Part shown: positions 38,861 to 46,282 of the stretch, piece by piece
Layout of the letters: the number at the start of each line of letters is the position of its first letter
Numbering within the stretch: the first letter of the stretch is position 1
Assembly: GCA_029916745.1 (NCBI GenBank)
Contig: JARXWK010000007.1
Span: 45,355 to 109,354 of the forward strand
Direction: 5' to 3'
Origin: Dysgonomonadaceae bacterium PH5-43
GTDB lineage: Bacteria; Bacteroidota; Bacteroidia; Bacteroidales; Azobacteroidaceae
Length of the DNA: 64,000 bases
Made by a program: the position numbers and the translations under genes
Notes under the pieces: model-generated
Database searches by the model: none
Told to the model about the DNA's origin: nothing
What the model saw: the letters and a program-made list of their open reading frames with translations, nothing else

Positions 38861-38990
38861 CATCGTGATATATGTAGCACGTATATTGCGTTGAGTTTTA
38901 ATGGGTTTCATTAAAGTTCTTTTTAAGTAGGATTAATAATGTAAAAAATAATCATAACATGTTTTTCAAGATAAATTAAATTTAGTATTG

Positions 38991-39031
38991 GGTAGCTTGA
39001 GTGCGTGATGCATCTGAGCTACCATTTTTTT
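38991..39031 (+). terminator. Terminator-like hairpin inside the leader of mosaic gene B
   Basis: GGTAGCT pairs with AGCTACC around a 19-nt loop, with CATTTTTTT-like sequence following. It lies between the promoter at 38853 and the ATG at 39100, so it could be an attenuator, or the 3' end of a separate short RNA of about 165 nt. Confidence 0.6.
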
Positions 39032-39099
39032 ATATTATTAGGTAGGTGTGTGATAGTGAAACAACAACAAATATGTTTAATTAATTAAAAGTAACAAAC

Positions 39100-42075
39100 A
39101 TGAAAAAACAATCAAACTTGTTTATCGGATTGTTGATGGCATTTATGTTATGCGCATCGGCAAGTTTTAATCGGGCAGAGGCTCAGGCTACAAGTGCTCT
39201 GTATTCGACCTCTGTTGTGAGTACAGAAGCTGCTCCCGATTGGTATTTTATTTGTAACTCATCAACTGGTGAGATATTAGTTCTTAATGAAGATGCTACT
39301 TCTTATAGTAGCCAATCTGTTCCTCTTGCGGCAAATAGTAATAGTCAGTTTTGGCGTTTCGAAGAAACTGCAACTGAAGGAGAGTACACCTTATATAATA
39401 AGGGTGATGAAAATTATTCGGCAACGGTTACTTTCGGTGGTGCGTCTGATGTTTGGACTATGACTATCGAAGGCGAAAACTTAGTGCTTGGTAGTGGTGC
39501 TGCTACTTTGGGTGGCGAAGCAACAACTCTTTATTTTACAAAAGCTCCAGTAGGAGGAGGTAATGAGTGGGTGCAGTTGAGAAGCTATAGAGGAAATGCT
39601 ACGACTATCTTATTTGATTCGTCGGGTACGATTTCTTGGGATTCGTTGGATGATGTGTCTAATGCAAATCAAAACTTCCGCTTTGTGTATGATGATGCTG
39701 ATGCTTGTTATAATCTTACGGTTAAAACTCAACAGGGTAAATATGTATATGCTACCAATGCGCACGGTAATGGTAATATGAAGTTTTCGGATATAGAAAC
39801 CCCTGTTAAGTTTGTTGTTCATCCATTAAATAATCGCAAAGGTTATGTGCATTTAACAGTTAAGGGTGTGGAGAAGTCGCGTATTGATTATAATAGTGCT
39901 GGAGATATAAGAGCAGGGTTGTATTCTAATTTTCCCGAAGCGTTTGGCGCTCGTCCTAACGATGGTTTCCGTTTTACTATGATTAACTATGGTACGGGTG
40001 TGATGACTGCGACATCGGAATCTGTAGATTTTGGCACTTTAATCCAAGGAGCTTCTGTTTCTTCTACTGTTTTTGTGGCTACTGTGGGTACTCAATCTAT
40101 CGCTATTGATGATAGTGAGCTTTCGAATTTTTCGGTAACTACATCTACAGCTTGGAATGAGTTTGAAGGAGGGTGGATTACGATTACTTATAATGCAACA
40201 ACTTCTGGGGATTTTACGGAGACTCTTACTATTCGTCGAGGAGAGGATGAAATAATTATTGCTATTTCTGCATCTTGTGAGGCTTTTTCAATAAATACAA
40301 GTACTGATTCGGAAGAATATTGGTATTATATTTATTTCAAAAGAGGAGCGGATGAACGTTCTGCACCTTATTTAGTCGATAATGGAGCTGGTAAATCAGT
40401 AGAGACTTATTATTATAGAAATATGTACGAAGGTCTTTGGAAGTTTGTGGAAGTAGAAGACGGTAAATACAATATTGTAAGTAAGTTGGGGAATTATCTT
40501 ACAATCAATGGCACTATTGCAAATACACCTTATGTTACGACTGAAACAAAAACGTCTACGTATAGTATAGAATATCATTCGGGTGACTATTTTCAAATTT
40601 ACAATCATGAAAATGGTAAATATTTGAATAAGACGAAGTTTAATGAAGAGGTTACATGGTGGAATAAAGATGATGGAGGTAATCCTTTGAAGTTTATTCC
40701 AGTAGAAGACGTGCCTGCTTTTACTCCAAGGTTTAGCAAGGGTGGTAAGAATTATTGGTATTATATACAATATAAAAATTCGGGTAATGCGGCTAATGGT
40801 TTGGTTGTCGAGGATCAGGGTGTAGATGCTCGTCTTAAGGTAGCCAATAAAGGAGGAGAAGATGCTAAAAATCAGTTGTTTAAATTTGAACAAACAAATA
40901 ATGGAGCTGTAACAATAACGTCTAAAGCTACTGGAGGAAAGATTTATAATAGTAGTAATCAGTTGTCGGTTAAAGAATCAGAGTCTTCGATATTTTACTT
41001 AGTGCAATCAGGGGTCAATTCTGATGATAAATATTTTGTTATTTCAACTAATAAAAATGGATCGAATGGATTTAATCCTAATGGAGGTCAGGAAACGGGT
41101 AATCTGGTTAATGTTTGGGGTAGTAGCTTGACAGAGGATAATAATCAGGTGTATTTTGTGGAATGGATTCCATCTGCGTTAGAGTGGAATGGAGAAGGAA
41201 ATGATGCGGAATGGAGTAATTCTACAAACTGGACACCGAATATAGCTCCAGATGAAGATTATACCGTAACTATCCCTTCGGGCAAATCGACTCCAGTTGT
41301 TTCTGCAGCTACTACCATCGCTAATCTTACAATGACTGGTGATGCAAAAATTGATTTGCAAGCAGAACTTACCGTTACTGGCGATGTTAAAGTAGAAAAA
41401 GCAGTTGATCAATATACTTGGTATCCTACAGGGTTCCCATTTGATGCTAAAGCTTATTATTTGGAATTTGAAGAAGATCCAGCGTTGATGTACGACAATA
41501 AAACAACTCCTTATGGCGACTTCTGGGTAAAATCTTATAATGGAAATGATGATAAATACAGCTTTGTAACAGCAGGTTCATTAGAAGAAGGTACAGGTTA
41601 TATAATTCAGTATCCATCATTCTTCAACGAAAAAACAATATCTTATATTTCTTCTTCTACAGATAATAAGAGATTAGCAGCAGGAACTGTAACTGCAACA
41701 GATGCTTATGCTTTAGTTGCAAATCCAACTATGGCTACTTTAACTGTAACTCAAGGTGAAGGCGATGTGTATTATTACAAGTATAATAGTGAGAGAAATG
41801 CTTTCCTTAAAGAAGAGGTTGGTGAAGAAATGACTTTTGCACCTTTCGAAGCTTTCATAGTTGTGAAGAACGTAAGCGGAGAATTGAGATCTATTATTGG
41901 TGGTGATGAAGATTTAACATCTATCAATGTGCTTGAAGGACGTGGCGATATTAAAGAAGTACGTTACTACAATCTTCAAGGTATAGAGGTAAGCAGTCCG
42001 TCTAAGGGTGGTGTGTATATCGAAAAAACAATATATACATCAGGAGATTCAGCAACAAGAAAGATAAGTAAATAA
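39100..42075 (+). CDS. Giant secreted mosaic protein B: lectin-like modules with T9SS-like tail
   Basis: A 991-residue exported protein (signal peptide ending AEAQA). Residues about 45-300 form a lectin-like region (DWYFICNSSTGEI, QFWRFEE, then NRKGYVHLTVKG) nearly the same as the start of the sialidase encoded at 42913. Next come an Ig-like block (about 305-395, VDFGTL), two further WYY lectin-like blocks (about 405-540 and 555-700), a NWTPN/IPSGKSTPVVS block (about 710-770) and a tail shared with protein A (YNLQGIE, ending KISK). It thus shares its front with the sialidase and its back with protein A. No catalytic residues were recognised. The small paralogous gene follows after 21 nt. Confidence 0.8.
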   Translation: MKKQSNLFIGLLMAFMLCASASFNRAEAQATSALYSTSVVSTEAAPDWYFICNSSTGEILVLNEDATSYSSQSVPLAANSNSQFWRFEETATEGEYTLYNKGDENYSATVTFGGASDVWTMTIEGENLVLGSGAATLGGEATTLYFTKAPVGGGNEWVQLRSYRGNATTILFDSSGTISWDSLDDVSNANQNFRFVYDDADACYNLTVKTQQGKYVYATNAHGNGNMKFSDIETPVKFVVHPLNNRKGYVHLTVKGVEKSRIDYNSAGDIRAGLYSNFPEAFGARPNDGFRFTMINYGTGVMTATSESVDFGTLIQGASVSSTVFVATVGTQSIAIDDSELSNFSVTTSTAWNEFEGGWITITYNATTSGDFTETLTIRRGEDEIIIAISASCEAFSINTSTDSEEYWYYIYFKRGADERSAPYLVDNGAGKSVETYYYRNMYEGLWKFVEVEDGKYNIVSKLGNYLTINGTIANTPYVTTETKTSTYSIEYHSGDYFQIYNHENGKYLNKTKFNEEVTWWNKDDGGNPLKFIPVEDVPAFTPRFSKGGKNYWYYIQYKNSGNAANGLVVEDQGVDARLKVANKGGEDAKNQLFKFEQTNNGAVTITSKATGGKIYNSSNQLSVKESESSIFYLVQSGVNSDDKYFVISTNKNGSNGFNPNGGQETGNLVNVWGSSLTEDNNQVYFVEWIPSALEWNGEGNDAEWSNSTNWTPNIAPDEDYTVTIPSGKSTPVVSAATTIANLTMTGDAKIDLQAELTVTGDVKVEKAVDQYTWYPTGFPFDAKAYYLEFEEDPALMYDNKTTPYGDFWVKSYNGNDDKYSFVTAGSLEEGTGYIIQYPSFFNEKTISYISSSTDNKRLAAGTVTATDAYALVANPTMATLTVTQGEGDVYYYKYNSERNAFLKEEVGEEMTFAPFEAFIVVKNVSGELRSIIGGDEDLTSINVLEGRGDIKEVRYYNLQGIEVSSPSKGGVYIEKTIYTSGDSATRKISK

Positions 42076-42096
42076 ATAGAATAAAAAGCAACAGAT

Positions 42097-42372
42097 ATGA
42101 AAAAGAAAATATATATAGTGTTATTGAGCGCATTATTTGTTTGTCCTACGTTTGCACAGGGCTTCGAAAGCTTGATAGATAAAAATAGTAAGTCGTGGAC
42201 AAGGAGTGAGAACTTGACAGACGCAAGAGCTGGTAAAGTTCAGGCGCCTGATATTGAAAGTATGCGTACCGACCCAACCCCTGTTGGCGACACGGCTTGG
42301 GCTTTAATCTTAGGCTTGGGCTTGGCTTACGGTGCTTATGCATTGAATAGACAAACAAAGAAACAGCACTAA
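42097..42372 (+). CDS. Small exported protein, paralogue of the one at 38030
   Basis: A 91-residue protein with signal peptide (ending PTFAQ), then GFESLIDKNSKSWTR, a short polar linker, and the C-terminal PVGDTAWALILGLGLAYGAY helix with basic end RQTKKQH. Identity to the 38030 product is high at both ends and low in the 30-residue middle, so the signal peptide, the SWT segment and the PVGD anchor appear to be the constrained parts. It follows mosaic gene B by 21 nt, as its paralogue follows gene A. Family unknown; anchoring or helping display of the large partner is a guess. Confidence 0.8.
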   Translation: MKKKIYIVLLSALFVCPTFAQGFESLIDKNSKSWTRSENLTDARAGKVQAPDIESMRTDPTPVGDTAWALILGLGLAYGAYALNRQTKKQH

Positions 42373-42397
42373 GTTAATAAGTGTTGAAATTATAGAG

Positions 42398-42428
42398 AAT
42401 AGCGTGGCGAATGTCACGCTATTTTTTT
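42398..42428 (+). terminator. Terminator after the second mosaic/small pair
   Basis: Same AATAGCGTG/CACGCTATT hairpin with T-run as at 38325, part of a duplicated 3' flank. Confidence 0.85.
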
Positions 42429-42447
42429 GTGGTGTTTTCCCAAAGAG

Positions 42448-42655
42448 GTGCTTCGCACAAGTTAAAAGATAAAAGTTAAAAACTAAAAGTTGACGCAAAG
42501 CGTAAGCTCGCAGATAAAAGATAAAAGTTAGCGCAAAGCGACAATGTACCTAAACAACCGTAGGCAACGCTTCGCTCGCCATACGGCTATGAAACTGCTA
42601 CCCTTTGGGTAGACCTCAACTTTTATCTTTTATCTTTTAGTTTTTAACTTTTAAA
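42448..42655. repeat. Repeat cluster of the 34109/38381 type
   Basis: GTGCTTCGCAC at 42448 is followed by several direct copies of AAAAGATAAAAGTTAAAAA. After a GC-richer middle, inverted copies (AACTTTTATCTTTTATC and related) appear near 42615-42655. The middle contains ACCCTTTGGGT and CGCTTCGCTCGCC blocks also seen near 38460-38510 in altered form. No gene was seen in 42373-42912. Confidence 0.7.
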
Positions 42656-42794
42656 AGTATGTCATAATTTGTTCTTGCTCGCTTTTGTTATCTGTTTTGA
42701 TTTCTTGTCTTGTTGATAATGGTAGTATTTATAGCTAATATTAAGAATGATTAAAAAAAACACTCAAATATTAGTAATATAAATAACATTTAAC

Positions 42795-42802
42795 TACATT
42801 TG
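42795..42802 (+). promoter_or_regulatory. -7 element TACATTTG before the sialidase gene
   Basis: TAnnTTTG match, 110 nt before the ATG at 42913. TAGCG follows, loosely as after the elements at 34318 and 38853 (AGCG, ATCG). Confidence 0.45.
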
Positions 42803-42912
42803 TAGCGTGAGGGATTAAAAGCTCTGATTGTGTATGTTATTTAATACTTAAAAAGGGCTGTAACTTGCAAAAAAGATATATTATTAATTTCAAATATTTT
42901 AAAGTAATAAAC

Positions 42913-45900
42913 ATGAAAAAACATTCAAACTTGTTTGTCGGATTGTTGATAGCATTTACATTATGCGTATCGGCAGCATTTAATCGAGTAGAAGCACAAG
43001 CAACAAGTGCTTTGTATGCAACCTCAGTTTTGAGTACTAAAGTTGCCCCCGATTGGTATTTTATTTGTAACTCATCAACTGGTGAGATTTTAGTTCTTAA
43101 TGAAGATGCTACTTCTTATAGTAGTCAAACTATTCCTTTAGCGGAAAACAGTGATTCTCAGTTTTGGCGTTTTGAGGAAAAAAATGGAGAGTACACCTTA
43201 TATAATAAAGGTGACGAAACTTATTCGGCAACTGTAGCCTTCGTTGGTGCAGCTGATGCTTGGACTTTAGACATCGATGGAAAAAAGTTATTATTAAATG
43301 GTGGTTCAGCTTCTTTAAGTGATGAAACAGCATCAACTCTTTATTTTACAAAAGCTCCAGTAGGTGGAGGTAGTGAATGGGTGCAGATAGATAGTTACCG
43401 CTCTTCGACAGCCTCAGGAACTACTATTTTGTGCGTTAACGAGAACGGAATTATTACTTGGGAACCTAATGCTGCAACGGAAAATAGAGATTACAACTTT
43501 CGTCTTGTTTTAGATGAAAATGACGCGTGTTATAATATTACAGCTAAATCACAAGCAGGTAAGTATGTGTATGATAGCAATAAAAATTCTAATGGTAATA
43601 TGAGTTTTTCGGATACTGAAACTCCTGTTAAGTTTGTTATTCACCCATTAAATAATCGTAAGGGTTATGTGCAGTTCACTGTTCAGGGTGTAGATATTTC
43701 TCGTATCGACTATAATGGAGGTGGTAATCCAAGAGCTGGATTGTACACTGATAATTTTAGTAATGCGTTTGGTACTCGCACTAATGATGGCTTCCGTTTC
43801 ACAATGATAACTTATAGCGAAGGTCTTTTCGATGATTTAAGTAATGCGATTACTAAAGCAACTACCTTACTTGCAAATACCAATGCTGGTATAGACCCAG
43901 GTTCGTATAGCGATGCCGACCGCAATGCTCTAAGCGATGCTATTACTGCTGCTCAAATTGTAAATTCTAATACAAATTCAACAGCTAAAGAAATTGCTGA
44001 TGCAGTAGAGGCTATAAATGCAGCTATTGATTTATATAAAACTAAAGCTAACGGAATTGTTTATTCTACAGAAGATAATCTTACTTGGTATTATATAGTG
44101 TCGGCTTCTACAAGTACTTATTGTGCAGGTAAAGCCATTATTAGTGTTTCTGAAACTGATGGAGACCCTCTTAAATTCGATACTAAACGTATTGATAGCA
44201 ATATGATGTGGGCTTTTGTTAAAGATGATAATGGTAAGGTAGCTATTAAGAATATGGCTACTTCTCGCTACTTCGCAAAAGATATTTCATCGGCTAAAGC
44301 AGGAACAGTGGCAGACCCTCAATATAATTACACTATATCAGAGTTTTCTGCTGCTTGGTGGAATGGTAATGCGTTTACTATCAAATCTGATGCAAGTTCT
44401 CAGCCTATACACGCTCAAAACAATAACAGTGTTATGGTAACTTGGCAAGCCGAATCGTCAAATCCTTCTTCTTTGTGGACTTTGAAACAGGTAACAGACG
44501 AAGAACTTGATATGAATCTGACTATAACTAAATCGGTTGTAGAGCAAGCTAAAATTTCAACAGGTAGAGGTAATACTAACGACCCTATTCTTAGAGCTAC
44601 GTTAATAGCCGAAGGTACTAAACCCGGTGTTACAATGAATGGTATAAAAGGTAATCTTAATGGAACTACAGATAAAGACGATATATTGAAGGTTAAAGCT
44701 TATTTGTATTCAAGCGAATTTGAATTAAAACCAGATAGCGAAGCTGCTACGCTTCTTGGAGAAACAGTTCCGGCTACTGATGGTAGTTATGAAATAACGT
44801 TCGATAGCCCTATAACTATGCAGGTGGGAACTAATTATGTGTGGATTACTTTAGATATAGCAGAAGATGCTGTGGAGGGTAATAAAGTTGATGCTCAGAT
44901 TACTTCTTATGTGATGAGTAATGAAGAAATAACAGAATATGTTGGCAATCCTGAGTTTGATGCTACGATATTCTTGACAGAAGGAACGCTTATTCGCCCA
45001 GGAGATAATGGTTCTCGTTACTATCGTATTCCTGCTATAGCAACTACAGCTAATGGTTGGCTTGTGGCGGTTGCTGATAAACGTTATAATAGCTCAAGCG
45101 ACTTACCTAATAATATTGATGTGGTTGCACAAGTAAGTAAAGATAATGGAAAAACATGGACAGAGCCTGTAACTATTGCTGGTACTGCTGAGCTTGGCGG
45201 AGATTATGGTCATGGCGACCCTGCTATTGTTGTTAATAGAGATAATGGCGATGTGATAGTGCTTGTAACTTCTAAGGTTGGTTTCTTTTATGGCGATGGT
45301 ACAAATGTTCCTTTGATGAAGGTGATTGTAAGTCATGATAACGGACTTACTTGGGACGCTCCTGTTGATGTAACTGAGCAGGTGTATGGAAGCAAATGTT
45401 CTAATCCAATATCTAAAACGTGGTTAGGAGCTTTCCCTGCGTCGGGTTCGTTTATACAAAAAAGAGATGGTACTCTTGTTGTTGCTTTATTGGCTCGCAA
45501 TGCGGCTAATCAAAAAATCGTTCACCTTGTGCTTTCTGAAGATGGAGGAAAAACTTGGCGCGCTGCAAGTGCTAATGGTACTGGTAATCCTGACGAATCG
45601 AAGGTTGCTGAAAAGAATAATGGAGATATAATATTGAGTTCTCGTGCTTCTGGCGAAAACTTCAAAAATATAACAAAAGATAATGGCGAAACTTGGGAGC
45701 TTGCTATGAATGCACGTATGACAGGTGTTAAGAATGCTTATTGTAATGGCGATTTCAAATTATTTACTTCAACGCTTGAAGGTAATGATAAGAATAGAAT
45801 GTTGCATACAAACTGTTTCGCGAATACTCGTAAAAATGTTTCTATAGTAATCAGCTATGATGAAAGCGAAACTTGGAGCGCACCTAAAACAATTTGTCCT

Positions 45901-46275
45901 CGTGGTTCTGCTTACTCAGCATTAACTATTCTTCCTGATGGAACTATCGGTTGTTATTACGAAGAAGATGGTCTTGTGGGAGGTTATATATTGCGTTTTG
46001 TTCGTTTCTCTGTAGATTGGATGACAGATGGAAAAGATACAATCGAAGATTACAAACCTGTAAAAAATACAGTGGATATAAAAACAGTAAATACCAACAA
46101 TGCGGCTGATTTTACTGTAACAAATAAAGATGGTATTATAACTGTAGTCGGAGCAACCGACTACAGTATTACCTCTCTGCAAGGAGTGTCTTTCCCTAAA
46201 GATGCAAAACTGCAAAAAGGTGGTATGTATATAGTATCGGCTAATGGCAAATCAGTTAAAACAATAATTAAATGA
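42913..46275 (+). CDS. nanH: Secreted GH33 sialidase with lectin-like N-terminus and T9SS-like tail
   Basis: A 1120-residue exo-alpha-sialidase releasing terminal sialic acid. The order is signal peptide (ending VEAQA), a lectin-like region shared with mosaic protein B (about 45-305), a FIVAR-type helical repeat (about 310-380), a second lectin-like block (about 385-525), a sialidase-associated N-terminal domain (about 535-690), the GH33 propeller (about 695-1045) and a sorting-like C-terminus ending KTIIK. The propeller has YRIPAIA (first Arg of the triad, about residue 704) and five Asp-box copies: SKDNGKTW, SHDNGLTW, SEDGGKTW, TKDNGETW and SYDESETW. An in-frame TTG start 16 codons earlier was rejected because the signal peptide begins at MKKHSNLF. 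The hexosaminidase gene follows closely. Confidence 0.94.
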   Translation: MKKHSNLFVGLLIAFTLCVSAAFNRVEAQATSALYATSVLSTKVAPDWYFICNSSTGEILVLNEDATSYSSQTIPLAENSDSQFWRFEEKNGEYTLYNKGDETYSATVAFVGAADAWTLDIDGKKLLLNGGSASLSDETASTLYFTKAPVGGGSEWVQIDSYRSSTASGTTILCVNENGIITWEPNAATENRDYNFRLVLDENDACYNITAKSQAGKYVYDSNKNSNGNMSFSDTETPVKFVIHPLNNRKGYVQFTVQGVDISRIDYNGGGNPRAGLYTDNFSNAFGTRTNDGFRFTMITYSEGLFDDLSNAITKATTLLANTNAGIDPGSYSDADRNALSDAITAAQIVNSNTNSTAKEIADAVEAINAAIDLYKTKANGIVYSTEDNLTWYYIVSASTSTYCAGKAIISVSETDGDPLKFDTKRIDSNMMWAFVKDDNGKVAIKNMATSRYFAKDISSAKAGTVADPQYNYTISEFSAAWWNGNAFTIKSDASSQPIHAQNNNSVMVTWQAESSNPSSLWTLKQVTDEELDMNLTITKSVVEQAKISTGRGNTNDPILRATLIAEGTKPGVTMNGIKGNLNGTTDKDDILKVKAYLYSSEFELKPDSEAATLLGETVPATDGSYEITFDSPITMQVGTNYVWITLDIAEDAVEGNKVDAQITSYVMSNEEITEYVGNPEFDATIFLTEGTLIRPGDNGSRYYRIPAIATTANGWLVAVADKRYNSSSDLPNNIDVVAQVSKDNGKTWTEPVTIAGTAELGGDYGHGDPAIVVNRDNGDVIVLVTSKVGFFYGDGTNVPLMKVIVSHDNGLTWDAPVDVTEQVYGSKCSNPISKTWLGAFPASGSFIQKRDGTLVVALLARNAANQKIVHLVLSEDGGKTWRAASANGTGNPDESKVAEKNNGDIILSSRASGENFKNITKDNGETWELAMNARMTGVKNAYCNGDFKLFTSTLEGNDKNRMLHTNCFANTRKNVSIVISYDESETWSAPKTICPRGSAYSALTILPDGTIGCYYEEDGLVGGYILRFVRFSVDWMTDGKDTIEDYKPVKNTVDIKTVNTNNAADFTVTNKDGIITVVGATDYSITSLQGVSFPKDAKLQKGGMYIVSANGKSVKTIIK

Positions 46276-46282
46276 CCCAATA

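Noticed and set aside
34390..42075. SusD-like or SusE/F-like glycan-binding lipoproteins
   Set aside because: The mosaic proteins have ordinary signal peptides without a lipobox Cys, contain no SusD-type helical repeats and end in sorting-like domains.
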